The translations under genes were made by a program, and so were the position numbers. Shown here one piece after another: positions 37,747 to 47,547 of a DNA stretch of 64,000 nt. Under the pieces are notes generated by a model, which ran no database searches, was not told the origin of the DNA, and saw nothing but the letters and a program-made list of their open reading frames with translations. Location: the NCBI RefSeq assembly GCF_016117655.1, contig NZ_CP064936.1, forward strand, positions 744,001 through 808,000, read 5' to 3'. Position 1 is the first letter of the stretch, and the number at the start of each line of letters is the position of its first letter. This DNA comes from Treponema peruense. GTDB lineage: Bacteria; Spirochaetota; Spirochaetia; Treponematales; Treponemataceae.

Positions 37747-38376
37747 ATGGAACTGAATGAAGGAATACGCAACCGGCAGAAATTCATAGGAATTCTAAAG
37801 GAAGTATTCAGAAAATCCATTCATCTCTGCAGTGCATTTGTACCGTCACTGCTTTCTGTCTGGTACATGCCGGTAATGGCTCTTCTTTTTGCAGCCCTCG
37901 TTCTATATTCAGCATCTGAGTTTTTAAGAATGACCGGGCATCCTGTTCCTGTTGTTTCTTCAATAACAGCCGCAGCTGCCCGCAAAAGGGATGAAAATAA
38001 ATTTGTTCTGGGGCCTGTTACCCTTGTTTCGGGAATAATTGCTTCTTCTATTTTATGGCAGCCGCTTGCATCTTCTATCGGAATATATGCACTGGCTTTT
38101 GGTGACGGCCTTGCAAGTCTTTCAGGAAAACTGTTCGGAAAGGCGCACATTCCGCTTACAGGAGGAAAAACTGCAGAAGGAAGTCTTACGTGCTTTACGG
38201 CAATTTTTATTTCCTGTTTTGCAGCCTGCGTTTCTTCGGGGATTGAAAACTCTTCGTCTGTTGCGCTTATAATTGCTTCTGTAGGAATGATAATTGAACT
38301 TCTGCCGCTCAAGGACTTTGACAATATTCTTATACCGGTTCTGCTTGGCGGAATTTCACAGGCACTTCTTTTTTAA
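37747..38376 (+). CDS. Dolichol/phytol-kinase-like membrane protein
   Basis: 209 aa from the Met at 37747, one base after the upstream stop; a Met at 37723 overlapping the previous gene is an alternative. Six to seven hydrophobic helices. Family marks are RKSIHL near the start, ALAFGDGLASLSGKLFGK and the TGGKTAEGSLTCF segment, as in SEC59/DGK1/VTE5 CTP-dependent lipid kinases. It probably phosphorylates a polyprenol, diacylglycerol or phytol-type alcohol at the cytoplasmic membrane; the substrate cannot be told. Likely co-transcribed with the TPR gene. Confidence 0.75.
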   Translation: MELNEGIRNRQKFIGILKEVFRKSIHLCSAFVPSLLSVWYMPVMALLFAALVLYSASEFLRMTGHPVPVVSSITAAAARKRDENKFVLGPVTLVSGIIASSILWQPLASSIGIYALAFGDGLASLSGKLFGKAHIPLTGGKTAEGSLTCFTAIFISCFAACVSSGIENSSSVALIIASVGMIIELLPLKDFDNILIPVLLGGISQALLF

Positions 38377-38402
38377 AAGCATCTGTTGTTCAGAAATGCG
38401 TG

Positions 38403-39224
38403 CTAAGACCACATGTACATATTGTGAATTGAAGTAAGATACCTGTAGGCTCCGTATACAAGAAGAACTGTTCCTGCTGCGGCAAGAATATAACAGTCAG
38501 CCGAACACAGCATAAAGTAGCCTGCCTCAAGTATTGTAATTCCTATGGCAGCTTTTAGATGGTCGGGGCTGTTTTTTACGTGCGATTCCACTGCCAGAAT
38601 AGAAAATGTTGCTGCCATAAGTACCAGCTTCATGAGCATAAAAGGCGTTCTGAAACTCCAGAGAACTGTGCATGTAGAAGTCGTGTGCCCGGTGTCCAGA
38701 GGAAAAAGAAGCCCCATTACTATTGCAACAATAATCAGTATCATGAAATTGCGCTCTGCGTCCTGTCTGTAGTCTGTACCGCTGAAGGCCGCCGCAAAAA
38801 AAAGAGACAGGGGAGCGAGTATTCTGCCGCAAATTACTATCTTTCCTACAGCAACAATAAAAATTGAATATGTCTTCCAAAGATCGAACAGCGGTATTAA
38901 AAGCCGCATACATTCCGAAAGGCAGCCGATAAGAAAACCACAGAAGAAAAAGACTTCGAGCGACGGTGTTTTTTCAAAGCGCTTGAATATAATGAAGGAA
39001 AGAACCGGGGCCGCAAGAGACAGTACAAAAACAGATGCAATTACAGCGTGAAAACTGTATTTAAAAGCCGGCAGTGAAATGGAAATTGTTCTTATTACGC
39101 CTTCGGGAGGTGTGATTCCGCCTGAAAAAGCCGCCCATATGACAATAAGCGCGTTTGTAATGAGTGTCAGGGAACTTAAAATTAGAAATGCGATTAAAAG
39201 TCTGTTGCGCGTCTTGATGGTCAT
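38403..39224 (-). CDS. Multi-span membrane protein of unknown function
   Basis: 273 aa from the Met at 39224 (MTIKTRNRLL); an upstream Met at 39269 adds a poorly matching extension. Six or seven hydrophobic helices spread over the whole length, with few charged residues (one is FSGTDYRQDAERNF between helices 4 and 5). No family recognised. Converges with the preceding kinase-like gene over a 26-base gap. Confidence 0.7.
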   Translation of the reverse strand: MTIKTRNRLLIAFLILSSLTLITNALIVIWAAFSGGITPPEGVIRTISISLPAFKYSFHAVIASVFVLSLAAPVLSFIIFKRFEKTPSLEVFFFCGFLIGCLSECMRLLIPLFDLWKTYSIFIVAVGKIVICGRILAPLSLFFAAAFSGTDYRQDAERNFMILIIVAIVMGLLFPLDTGHTTSTCTVLWSFRTPFMLMKLVLMAATFSILAVESHVKNSPDHLKAAIGITILEAGYFMLCSADCYILAAAGTVLLVYGAYRYLTSIHNMYMWS

Positions 39225-39370
39225 ACTGTTAGAATAGCACGAGAGTTTGATTTTAGTAAAGTGCAGCATTTTTGATTCCGATAAACTAAATGAAGATTAC
39301 CTTTAAAAACTTCAATTTGTTGGGGCTGTCTGGCTGTTGATTCAGTCTTTAAATATTTTTTGGAGGAGTA

Positions 39371-40075
39371 ATGAAAAAACTTCTTTTGGGTTTGATTTTT
39401 GCCGGTCTTGGAGCTGCATTTGTTGCTGCCGGAGATGCTGCTGTTTTTGATGATATAGGATTTTCTGCAGACGGAAAAACTTATCTTTTTGGTCAGTATG
39501 GAAAAACCGATGTCAACTACAAGCCGTGGGCCGAAATCTATACGGTTGATGTTGCAAAAAATGATTTTGTTCCGGGCGGGGTATATAAAAATTCTTCTGA
39601 GTCTTCAAATTCAGAAATATCAGGAAAAAAAGCCTATTCTGAACTGAAAGACAAAGTTGAATGGAAAATTTCAAAGTATGCCGCATCCCCTGCCGGAACC
39701 GACACGCTTTTGTATCTTTATGAAGAAAACGGAAAGTCTGCTACAGATACAATTTCTTTCAAGGACTTCGAGAATTCAACTGAAGACAAATCTATTTTCT
39801 ATGAAGTAACACTTGTTCCGTCTTATGAAGGAAAGGGAAAAAATGTCCGTTCACGCTTCTATATAAATCTTGTAAAAAAAGATGCGGCGGGTTCCGTGGT
39901 TGGTACATGGAAAGTCGGAACACCGGACTTTAAGCGCAAGGGAATTACTTCTTACAGAATAGAAAAGATTTTTGGTGACAAGTCAGGAAAAAGTCTTGTG
40001 TTTGTTGTACAGAAAACTCTGGAAGACGATACTGGAACTTCTATAAGGTATATGGTAGAAACAGTCAGATTCTGA
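39371..40075 (+). CDS. DUF2259-family exported protein
   Basis: 234 aa with a signal peptide (LGAAFVAAG, cleavage near residue 20). The mature protein starts with the family signature IGFSADGKTYLFGQYGKTD and AEIYTVDV, which fits the predicted secreted DUF2259 proteins that are common in treponemes. It is beta-rich with no catalytic motif. Ribosome site GGAGGAG. Single-gene unit closed by a strong terminator. Confidence 0.8.
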   Translation: MKKLLLGLIFAGLGAAFVAAGDAAVFDDIGFSADGKTYLFGQYGKTDVNYKPWAEIYTVDVAKNDFVPGGVYKNSSESSNSEISGKKAYSELKDKVEWKISKYAASPAGTDTLLYLYEENGKSATDTISFKDFENSTEDKSIFYEVTLVPSYEGKGKNVRSRFYINLVKKDAAGSVVGTWKVGTPDFKRKGITSYRIEKIFGDKSGKSLVFVVQKTLEDDTGTSIRYMVETVRF

Positions 40076-40092
40076 TTAAAACTTCTGATTTG

Positions 40093-40132
40093 AAAAAAAG
40101 TGCGGTTTTTTTTAGAAAATCGCACTTTTTTT
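40093..40132. terminator. Strong intrinsic terminator
   Basis: AAAAAAAGTGCG (40093-40104) pairs with CGCACTTTTTTT (40121-40132); the T run follows on the plus strand and the A run makes it usable in both directions. Confidence 0.85.
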
Positions 40133-40210
40133 TGCTTTAAAGAAAAAACAGATGCTATTTATCAAGTAGGGGTTATTTGAAAATCCCAAATTGAATAACA
40201 GAGGTTTTTT

Positions 40211-41320
40211 ATGAGAACTTTAAGGCTTTATCTTCTTAAGTCGGTGCTTCCTGCTTTTGCACTGGTATTTTGTGTCCTGCTGGCGGTAAACTGCCGCTCG
40301 ACTGTAGACGGAATCGGAATGCTTTCGGGCGACTACACTTCTCCTGAAATAGAGTCCTTCTGCGTGAATGATTCTTTGTCTTCTACAATTGAATTTTCAA
40401 AACCGGTAACGCTTGACAGCCTGTTTTTGTTTACCGGCGCAGCAAAAGGCAGTGGTTCGGGTACGCCAGCATCTTCTTCTGCGTCGTCTTCGGTTGAAAC
40501 ACACACAATTGAGTTTTCTGACAGAACGGTTATAGGCGAGTCTTATGTACTTGAAGGCCGGGCCAGTGACGAAAAGGGAAACTCACTTACGTTCAGCATT
40601 CCTTTTACAGGTTACAATGCCAGCCCGGCCGTTTTGTGTCTTTCTGAAGTACGTAACGCTTACGGAACGGCCACAGTTAACGGTGTTAAGACGCACAGGT
40701 GTGAATTTGTTGAACTTTATGTTCTTGAAGGCGGCAATCTGTCCGGAATGGAACTTTATTCCGCCGGTGACGGTAACGAACGCAAATATACATTTCCTGC
40801 AATAGATGTAAATAAGGGTGAGTATATTACGGTTCACCCGCGCCGGGGAACAACCGCCGATGTTGTTGAAGACGGTATGGTAAGCGAAACGGGTGACGAT
40901 TTAACACTTTCTGTGCACATGGATTCATGTGATACTGCCAGAGACTTGTGGTCTGAAAATCTAAAGTCGTGCTATTCTGATTCAGACATAATTGTCCTTA
41001 AGGGCTCGTCAGGTGCGGTAATGGATGCCCTGGTTTTTGCAAAGAGCACTCTTACTGAATGGAAAGAAGAATATGCAAAAACAGTTTCTGCTGTAGAAGA
41101 GAGCGGTGTCTGGCTTGACAGTGAAGGAAACAAAAGCTGTTCTTTGGCAAGTGCCTTTTGCAGCGACTATATAACGACAACTGCTGCAACAAGAAGTATG
41201 GCAAGACAGAATCTGGAGTCGGTTGACCCGCAGAATATCTGCAGTTCCAAAAAAGACTGGATGGTTGTTTCTGAAACAACACCCGGTACAAAAAACAGCT
41301 CGAAAGAGTATGTAAAATAG
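40211..41320 (+). CDS. Lamin-tail-domain lipoprotein
   Basis: 369 aa. A long signal peptide with lipobox LLAVNC (Cys at about residue 28) marks a lipoprotein. Residues ~45-130 form a beta domain (TSPEIESFCVNDS, TIEFSKPVTL). Residues ~145-290 fit a lamin-tail (LTD) fold: LCLSEVRNAYG, EFVELYVLEGGNLSGMELYSAG and GEYITVHPR, then DALVFAKS. LTD domains occur in secreted bacterial nucleases and surface proteins; no nuclease motif is present here. Ribosome site AGAGG. Not obviously in an operon. Confidence 0.75.
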   Translation: MRTLRLYLLKSVLPAFALVFCVLLAVNCRSTVDGIGMLSGDYTSPEIESFCVNDSLSSTIEFSKPVTLDSLFLFTGAAKGSGSGTPASSSASSSVETHTIEFSDRTVIGESYVLEGRASDEKGNSLTFSIPFTGYNASPAVLCLSEVRNAYGTATVNGVKTHRCEFVELYVLEGGNLSGMELYSAGDGNERKYTFPAIDVNKGEYITVHPRRGTTADVVEDGMVSETGDDLTLSVHMDSCDTARDLWSENLKSCYSDSDIIVLKGSSGAVMDALVFAKSTLTEWKEEYAKTVSAVEESGVWLDSEGNKSCSLASAFCSDYITTTAATRSMARQNLESVDPQNICSSKKDWMVVSETTPGTKNSSKEYVK

Positions 41321-41331
41321 GGAATTGTCCT

Positions 41332-42081
41332 TTATTTAATCACCTTTCGGGAACCCTGGTCGGCTTCTCTTCTACCGCCGATCTGGGTTCCGTCTGACAG
41401 TGTAAACGACGGTACATCCTTTATTTTTGTGTACTTCCAGTCTATGGCGTGTGTTCCGGGAACGCCCGACTCTATGCGTTCGTTTTCTTTTTCAAGCTGC
41501 CAGACTATCATTCTTTTGAAAGTGTCCATCAGAGGCTCGGGCTCTGCGTCTTTTGAAACAATACCGGCTTCCTGCATTTCTTTGATTATATAGTAGCACG
41601 ATTCTATTGTAGAAACGCAGTATTCTGCAGGTTCGTGCTTGAAGGTAAAAATGCTTCTGTAATTTCCTGCAAATGAAAGTTTTGGAAGGGCAGTTACGTT
41701 GGGGCTCATTCTGAGCATCTTTTTTGAACAGAACCAGGTTGAATCTATTATGATTACAAGAAGTTTTTTTCCTGCAACCGACTGTGCAAAACCTTCCCTG
41801 CGGCTGGTCCAGGCGTCTTTTCCGGGGTACAAAAGTACCGGGTAATATGACGGGTCTGAAAGCAGTTCGCAGAGACGGCGGTTCTTTGTAAAATCTATGC
41901 CTACAAGAATTTCGCTTTGGGGAAGGCAAGCGGCGGCCATGCGTCCTGTTCCCGTGCGCTGTCTTTTTGCTTCTTTCGGGTGCATTAAAAAGACAAATTT
42001 AATTCCCGAATCTACTGTTTTTGTATATTTGCAGAAACAGGAAGACAGCGGTCTGAAACATTTGAGGCATATTTCTCTCAT
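41332..42081 (-). CDS. DTW-domain tRNA-uridine aminocarboxypropyltransferase
   Basis: 249 aa. N-terminal zinc-type cysteines CLKCFRPLSSCFC (residues 5-17), then FLMHPKEAKRQRTGTGR and the DTW-family signature IIDSTWFCSKKML. Later ISTIES-like segment CVSTIESCYYII is also typical. Enzymes of this family transfer the 3-amino-3-carboxypropyl group of S-adenosylmethionine to uridine in tRNA (acp3U). The Asp-Ser-Thr-Trp form is one residue longer than the classical Asp-Thr-Trp. It lies 5 bases after the thioredoxin gene, so they form one unit. Confidence 0.82.
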   Translation of the reverse strand: MREICLKCFRPLSSCFCKYTKTVDSGIKFVFLMHPKEAKRQRTGTGRMAAACLPQSEILVGIDFTKNRRLCELLSDPSYYPVLLYPGKDAWTSRREGFAQSVAGKKLLVIIIDSTWFCSKKMLRMSPNVTALPKLSFAGNYRSIFTFKHEPAEYCVSTIESCYYIIKEMQEAGIVSKDAEPEPLMDTFKRMIVWQLEKENERIESGVPGTHAIDWKYTKIKDVPSFTLSDGTQIGGRREADQGSRKVIK

Positions 42082-42086
42082 TTCTG

Positions 42087-42395
42087 TTACTTTCCGGCAA
42101 GTTTCAGAAGATCTGCTTTCTGGCAGGCACCGACAGTCTGTGCTGCGGGCTGTGCATTTTTGAATACAATAAAATTCGGAATGCTCATTATGCCGTACTT
42201 TGAAGCAAGAGAAGGATTTTCATCTACATTTACTTTGCAGACTTTTATATCCTGGTTTTCAGAAGCAATTTCTTCTACAACCGGCCCCATCATCTGGCAG
42301 GGACCACACCAGGGTGCCCAAAAGTCAACAAGAACTGTTTTTTCGCTCTCAAGGACTTCTGTCTGGAAATTTGATTCGTTTACATTAAGTGCCAT
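42087..42395 (-). CDS. trxA: Thioredoxin
   Basis: 102 aa, the standard length. Active site WAPWCGPCQMM at residues 28-38, cis-Pro region SIPNFIVFKN and the conserved KVNVDENP strand. It reduces protein disulfides in the cytoplasm. GGAGGC precedes the start. Co-directional with the DTW gene. Confidence 0.97.
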   Translation of the reverse strand: MALNVNESNFQTEVLESEKTVLVDFWAPWCGPCQMMGPVVEEIASENQDIKVCKVNVDENPSLASKYGIMSIPNFIVFKNAQPAAQTVGACQKADLLKLAGK

Positions 42396-42457
42396 ACAAG
42401 CCTCCTATAGATATTGTTTTCATTTACAAGTATAGGAAAAAAACAGGTTGTAATCAA

Positions 42458-42490
42458 TAAAAAAAGGGCCGCCCCGCATAAGGACAGCCC
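42458..42490 (-). terminator. Intrinsic terminator of the chemoreceptor gene
   Basis: On the minus strand GGGCTGTCC pairs along 9 bp (two G-U) with GGGCGGCCC, followed by seven T, 22 bases past the stop. Confidence 0.85.
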
Positions 42491-42511
42491 CTTCGTTCAA
42501 TACGGAATAAA

Positions 42512-44605
42512 TCAGACCTGGAACTGGTCTACTTCATCACCGATTTTTGTAATTGAACTCTTCATGTTTTCTGAGATAGATGAAAGGTTTGAGCCGGTTT
42601 CGTTGATTTTCTTTGCACCGATATTCATTTCTTCCATTCCTTCCTTCATGCTAAGTGTTGCATTCTGAAGTACTTTTATTTCTTCGAGGATAGTCTTGTT
42701 TCCTTCAGACATTTCAGAAGATGCCGTGCGCACTTCGGAAGTGCTGTCATTCATGCTGTTAAGGGCAATTGAAATCTGCTTGGAACCTTCTCCCTGTTCC
42801 TGCATTGCATTTTTTATTTCCTGAACAAGGTTGTTTATCATGTTGATGCCGCTCGAAACACTGGAGAACGAAATTCCTGCTTCCTGTGAAGCTGTGACCA
42901 TTTCCTGAATGCTGTCGGTAATCTTTTTGAGCTGTTCACCGATAGTCTTTGACTGTGAACTTGAAGTTTCGGAAAGTTTTCTGATTTCGTCTGCAACAAC
43001 GCTGAATCCTTTTCCTGCTTCACCTGCGTGGGCTGCTTCTATGGCCGCGTTCATGGCAAGAAGATTTGTCTGTTCTGCAATATTTGAAATTACAGTGTTT
43101 GCTTCCTGAAGAGCCTGTGATTCTGTTTCTATTACCTGAATGCGTGCGTTAACGTCGTCCTGCTTCTGAACACCGTCTGCGGCCTTCTGTTCAAGCTGGT
43201 TGAACTCTTCTGCCATTTTTGTGACGGAATTGTTTACCGAATTGATATTGCCTATCATTTCTTCTACTGCGGCAGAGGCTTCTGTTACGCTTGCAGACTG
43301 GTTTTCTATCATCTTGTTGAGTGACTCGATGTTTGAAGCAATCTGGTTTACCGCGCTGGCTGTCTGGGCAACACTTTCTGACTGGGCGCCTATGTTGCCT
43401 GTCATGCTTTCGATGTTGGCGATAATCTGTGTAATTGAAGCAGCCGTGTCTTCTGTGCTGTCGTTTAGTTTTGTTCCGGCCGCGACAAGTTCGGTTTTTG
43501 TCTGCTTCATTGCAATTATAATACACTGCAGTTTTTCTACAAAGGTGTTGAATTCGCTTGCGAGACGTCCAATTTCGTTGTCTGCATTTGTCTTTACCGA
43601 AATTCTCTTTGAAAGGTCTGCATTGCCCGACGAAATGCCCTGAAGTGTTTTTTCTACTACACCAAGCGGTTTCATTATTGAAACGACGCAAAGTGAAAGA
43701 ACAAGAATAAGTGTTACGGCAAGAATTGCAGATGCGACGCCCATGTAAAGAATTATTTCGTTTGCTATACGGAATATCTGTGCGCCTTCAATCATTATAA
43801 CAAGACTCCACTGGGTTCCGCTTATGCCGCTGAAGATGTTGAACTGCTTGTGGCCGTTAGGGTTCCTGTTCCAGAAGTGTCCTGCATATTCGGAAGTTGA
43901 GTTTGTCTGAATATGATTTTTTAAATCATTGTTTGCTTTGTCTGCGGCAAGGGTTTCCATTTCATCAAGATCGCCGCTGGTTGAAATAACTTTTCCGTTT
44001 CCTGAAAACAGAGTAGCAATACGTGTTTCGCCGAGTCTAATATCCTTTACAAGTTTATTTATTGTTTCCATAGAAACTATTCCTGTAAAGAAGCCTATGT
44101 TTTTACCGCCATATTTTACGGCACGGCAGACGTGGATTATTGTTTTTCCTGTAATCAAAGAAGTAGCGGGGTTGTCAATAAACTCGTCGGCACCGTTTTT
44201 TACGATTGCCTGGTAATAATCGCGCTGTGTAACAAAAGTTTCGTTACCGTTGTCTGCCTGGAACTTTCCTGTTTCATCTACCCAGGCAACGTAGTCAAAC
44301 ATTTTGTTTCTTTTTGATGTTGTTGTTCTGAGCCAGTCTACAATTTCTTCTGTGTCACCTGTTTGGGCAGCATCGGAATTTATATAAAAATCAAGGGCCG
44401 TTTTGTATTCTGACAGTTTAAGAACAACCTGACTGGCATAAGACTTTGTTAAATCTGTATAGTCAGATTCAATCTGCTGGTTTGTAATTTTTTTTGTTCT
44501 TTCTACAATAAGAACTACCTGAAAAGTATTTATAATCAGAAACGTCGCTGCAACGATAAGCAGAATTCTGGTTAACAAATGTTTTTCCTTTTTCATTTTT
44601 GACAT
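42512..44605 (-). CDS. Methyl-accepting chemotaxis protein with dCache-type sensor
   Basis: 697 aa. TM1 at about 13-33; periplasmic sensor ~35-285 with double-Cache features ([45 protein letters not shown]); TM2 at about 287-311; HAMP ~312-365 ([13 protein letters not shown] ... [11 protein letters not shown]). The long cytoplasmic coiled coil carries the highly conserved hairpin tip [20 protein letters not shown] at about 525-545. It senses a small ligand and signals via CheA/CheW to the periplasmic flagella. The sensor ligand cannot be told; many such domains bind amino acids or organic acids. Single-gene unit with its own terminator. Confidence 0.95.
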   Translation of the reverse strand: MSKMKKEKHLLTRILLIVAATFLIINTFQVVLIVERTKKITNQQIESDYTDLTKSYASQVVLKLSEYKTALDFYINSDAAQTGDTEEIVDWLRTTTSKRNKMFDYVAWVDETGKFQADNGNETFVTQRDYYQAIVKNGADEFIDNPATSLITGKTIIHVCRAVKYGGKNIGFFTGIVSMETINKLVKDIRLGETRIATLFSGNGKVISTSGDLDEMETLAADKANNDLKNHIQTNSTSEYAGHFWNRNPNGHKQFNIFSGISGTQWSLVIMIEGAQIFRIANEIILYMGVASAILAVTLILVLSLCVVSIMKPLGVVEKTLQGISSGNADLSKRISVKTNADNEIGRLASEFNTFVEKLQCIIIAMKQTKTELVAAGTKLNDSTEDTAASITQIIANIESMTGNIGAQSESVAQTASAVNQIASNIESLNKMIENQSASVTEASAAVEEMIGNINSVNNSVTKMAEEFNQLEQKAADGVQKQDDVNARIQVIETESQALQEANTVISNIAEQTNLLAMNAAIEAAHAGEAGKGFSVVADEIRKLSETSSSQSKTIGEQLKKITDSIQEMVTASQEAGISFSSVSSGINMINNLVQEIKNAMQEQGEGSKQISIALNSMNDSTSEVRTASSEMSEGNKTILEEIKVLQNATLSMKEGMEEMNIGAKKINETGSNLSSISENMKSSITKIGDEVDQFQV

Positions 44606-44750
44606 GATAACTCCTGCTAATTAAGTTTTGTTAATAATCTTTCATAATATTATCGCCCATAATTGCTGAAAAAACAACTATAAAATTATTCCGCTGAATA
44701 TGGTCATTTTGTGTAAAATTTATTACTATATTATATACGAGGTAATTAAA

Positions 44751-45938
44751 ATGGAAAAGAAATTGACGCCGATGACGCTTTTGTGCGGATATCTCGGAGC
44801 CGGAAAAACAACTCTTTTGAACAGGGTTCTTTCCAACCAGAAAGGATACAAGGTCGCGGTAATTGTCAACGACATAGGTGAAGTGAATGTTGATGCCAAG
44901 CTTATTGCTGACGGGGCAAAGATTACAGATACAAGCAGCATTGTTCCGCTTACAAACGGATGCATCTGTTGTACACTCAAGACACAGCTTGCCCAGAACA
45001 TAGAAAATCTTATCAAAACAAAAAAATATGACTATATCATGATAGAAGCCAGCGGTGTCTGTGAACCGATGCCTATTGCCCAGGAACTTGAAACCATCAG
45101 AAATGGAAAACTGGACAATGTTGTGGGCGTTGTAGATGCAGCCCGCCTTGTAGATGAATTTGCAGGCGGAGACAAGCTTCTTTCAAAAAACATGGGAGAA
45201 GAAGACATAGAGTCGCTTCTTGTACAGCAGATTGAATTCTGTTCTACACTTGTAATAAACAAGCGTGATCTTGTTACTGACGAACAGATGAAAAAAGTTC
45301 ATGCCGTAATCAACGCAATTCACCCTGGTGTAAAAATTATTGAAACTTCAAGGGGCGAGGTTGCGGTAGAAGACGTTCTTGCTACAGGTTCATTTGACTT
45401 TGACAAAGTTTATGCAAGTGCAGGCTGGTGCCAGAAGCTTGAAGCAGATGAAGACGAAGATGAGCATAAAGAACATGAACATCATGACGAACATGATCAC
45501 GACCATGAAGAGCATGAGCACGAACATGAGCATCATCATCACGAACACCGCCATGAAGGTGAAAGCGAAGACGAATACGGAATAGGAACTTTTGTCTATT
45601 ACCGCCGCCGCCCGTTTGACAGACAGCTTCTGGACGAATATGCAAACAAATGGCCGCGCAACATTATCCGCTGCAAGGGACTCATGTGGTTTGCTGATGA
45701 GAGCGAAATGGCATGGGTTTTTGAAACTTCAGGAAGACAGATTCAGGCAGGATATTCAGGACAGTGGGTTGCTGCTTCTTCTCCTGCGGAACAGAAACGC
45801 ATTCTTGCAGACAATCCGGCAATAAAGGCTGAATGGGATGAAAAGGTTGGTGACCGCATGATAAAACTGTGTATAATAGGCCAGAATCTTGACCGCGAAA
45901 AAATAAGCGCCGAACTCGACGCATGCCTTGCCAAATAA
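44751..45938 (+). CDS. CobW/COG0523-family G3E GTPase with His-rich metal-binding loop
   Basis: 395 aa from the Met at 44751 with GAGG upstream; an in-frame Met at 44700 has no ribosome site. P-loop GYLGAGKTTLLN at residues 11-22, NDIGEVNVDA, the metal-site CxCC motif GCICCTLK at about 66-73, and NKRD. Residues ~245-280 are a His/Glu/Asp-rich loop with many His, then the CobW C-terminal domain with FVYYRRRPFD. This layout is that of zinc-handling metallochaperones (ZNG/YeiR/ZigA type) that load Zn or a similar metal into client enzymes. The client is unknown and no zinc regulator site was recognised. Confidence 0.85.
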   Translation: MEKKLTPMTLLCGYLGAGKTTLLNRVLSNQKGYKVAVIVNDIGEVNVDAKLIADGAKITDTSSIVPLTNGCICCTLKTQLAQNIENLIKTKKYDYIMIEASGVCEPMPIAQELETIRNGKLDNVVGVVDAARLVDEFAGGDKLLSKNMGEEDIESLLVQQIEFCSTLVINKRDLVTDEQMKKVHAVINAIHPGVKIIETSRGEVAVEDVLATGSFDFDKVYASAGWCQKLEADEDEDEHKEHEHHDEHDHDHEEHEHEHEHHHHEHRHEGESEDEYGIGTFVYYRRRPFDRQLLDEYANKWPRNIIRCKGLMWFADESEMAWVFETSGRQIQAGYSGQWVAASSPAEQKRILADNPAIKAEWDEKVGDRMIKLCIIGQNLDREKISAELDACLAK

Positions 45939-45944
45939 AATAAA

Positions 45945-45981
45945 AAAGGCTGCCACGGTTTTCCGTGGCAGCCTTTTTTTG
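45945..45981. terminator. Bidirectional terminator between cobW-like gene and araA
   Basis: Perfect 14-bp stem AAAGGCTGCCACGG / CCGTGGCAGCCTTT with a TTTT loop, then more T. Confidence 0.9.
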
Positions 45982-46034
45982 GCAGTTGTGCAGCAACTGT
46001 AAGTTTTAATTAACAGCGGTATGACCGATGTTAA

Positions 46035-47540
46035 TTAAATACATTTATTGTTGTAATAAGCAGCATTCCATCTCAATTCATTTCTGAACTGGGGAACAGT
46101 TGTATTTGCGTCGATTACGGCACATTCGATTCCTACCATCTCGCACCAGTCACGGAGCATGTCTGTAGTTATGATGTTGCTGAATGCTGTGTGGTGACCG
46201 CCGCCTGCAAGAATCCAGCTTTCTGCCGAAGTCGTAAGGTTTGGAAGCGGCTTCCACAATACGCGGGCAACAGGCAGTTTTGGAAGTTCTGCTTCTGGTT
46301 TTATTACGTCAAGTTCGTTGACTACGCAGCGGAATCTGTTGCCCATGTCAACGACAGCAGCGCAGAGTGCACTACCTGTGCTTGAGTTGAATACAAGACG
46401 TGCCGGATCTTCTTTTCCGCCTATGCCAAGCGGATGAACTTCAATGCGCGGTTTTGAAACAGCAATCTGCGGGTCAACTTCGAGCATGTGGCTTCCGAGG
46501 TCTGCTTCTTTTCCGGGTTCAAGATTGTAAGTGTAGTCTTCCATAAAGGCATTTCCCTTTCCGTTGCCTACAAGACCGTCTGTCATTACCTTGAATGTAC
46601 GTACAAAAGCCGAAGTCTTCCAGTCACCTTCTGCACCAAAGCCGTATCCGTCTGCAAGAAGACGCTGTATTGCAAGGCCCGGCAGCTGTTTCATTCCCCA
46701 GAGATCCTGAAAGTTTGTACAGAGTGCCTTTCCGTTGTTGTCCTTAAGGAAGCGGCGCAGTGCAATTTCTATTTTTGCCTGTTCCTTTATGTGGTCGATT
46801 GTGTACTGTTTGTCGCTTCCATAAACAATTTCGTATTCTTCGTTGTAGCGGTCGAACAGTGCGTTGATGTCTGCTTCGCTTACTTCATTCATGTAGGCAA
46901 CCAGGTCACCGATTCCGTAGTAGGGGACAGACCAGCCGAACTGAATCATTGCTGCAACTTTGTCTCCGTCAGTAACTGCAACTTCGCGCATGTTGTCACC
47001 AAAGCGCAGTACACGAAGTGATTTTCCGTCTGCTACGGCGCGTGCTACTCTCATCCAGTCGGCAATGCGTTTCTGCGTGGAAGAATTTGCCCAGTGTCCT
47101 ACAATGACCTTGCGCGGAAGATCCATGCGGCTTGTTATGTAACCGAATTCGCGGTCTCCGTGTGCACTTTGGTTAAGGTTCATGAAGTCCATGTCCATTG
47201 TTGCGTACGGAATTTTTTCGTTGTACTGTGTGTTAAGCTGAAGAAGCGGCTTTTTGTAGGCGCTCAGTCCTGCAATCCACATCTTGGCCGGGCTGAATGT
47301 GTGCATCCAGCAGATTATTCCGGCACATTTGTCATCGGCATTTGCCTGTTCAAGAGTGCTGCGGATTGAATCCGGAGTCAGAAGTGTAGGCTTCCATACA
47401 AGTTCGCAGGGAAGTGCGCCGCTTGCGTTAAGTGATTCCACAATGTCCTTGGAGTCCTTTGCCACCTGTTTGAGTGTGTCTTCTCCGTAAAGATCCTGAC
47501 TTCCGGTAATAAACCAGAATTCATATTTAGCCAGTTCCAT
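46035..47540 (-). CDS. araA: L-arabinose isomerase
   Basis: 501 aa from the Met at 47540 (MELAKYEFWF), with AGGAGG upstream, the normal length. It converts L-arabinose to L-ribulose in the cytoplasm. The family start FWFITGSQDLYG and the metal ligands are visible: Glu in GFGAEGDWKT, Glu in AFMEDYTYNLE, His in LGSHMLEVDP and His in GGGHHTAFS. The kinase (araB) and epimerase (araD) are not in the window. It is the last gene of the leftward arabinan cluster, separated from the GH51 gene by a tandem repeat carrying copies of a ribosome-site-like AGGAGG. Confidence 0.97.
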   Translation of the reverse strand: MELAKYEFWFITGSQDLYGEDTLKQVAKDSKDIVESLNASGALPCELVWKPTLLTPDSIRSTLEQANADDKCAGIICWMHTFSPAKMWIAGLSAYKKPLLQLNTQYNEKIPYATMDMDFMNLNQSAHGDREFGYITSRMDLPRKVIVGHWANSSTQKRIADWMRVARAVADGKSLRVLRFGDNMREVAVTDGDKVAAMIQFGWSVPYYGIGDLVAYMNEVSEADINALFDRYNEEYEIVYGSDKQYTIDHIKEQAKIEIALRRFLKDNNGKALCTNFQDLWGMKQLPGLAIQRLLADGYGFGAEGDWKTSAFVRTFKVMTDGLVGNGKGNAFMEDYTYNLEPGKEADLGSHMLEVDPQIAVSKPRIEVHPLGIGGKEDPARLVFNSSTGSALCAAVVDMGNRFRCVVNELDVIKPEAELPKLPVARVLWKPLPNLTTSAESWILAGGGHHTAFSNIITTDMLRDWCEMVGIECAVIDANTTVPQFRNELRWNAAYYNNKCI

Positions 47541-47547
47541 ATTTCCT

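Noticed and set aside
40211-41320. Secreted nuclease
   Set aside because: A lamin-tail-like domain is present, but no nuclease catalytic motif is visible.
43191-43691. Arg/His-rich 166-aa open frame opposite the chemoreceptor
   Set aside because: Antisense shadow of the conserved signalling domain, with composition typical of a frameshifted reading.
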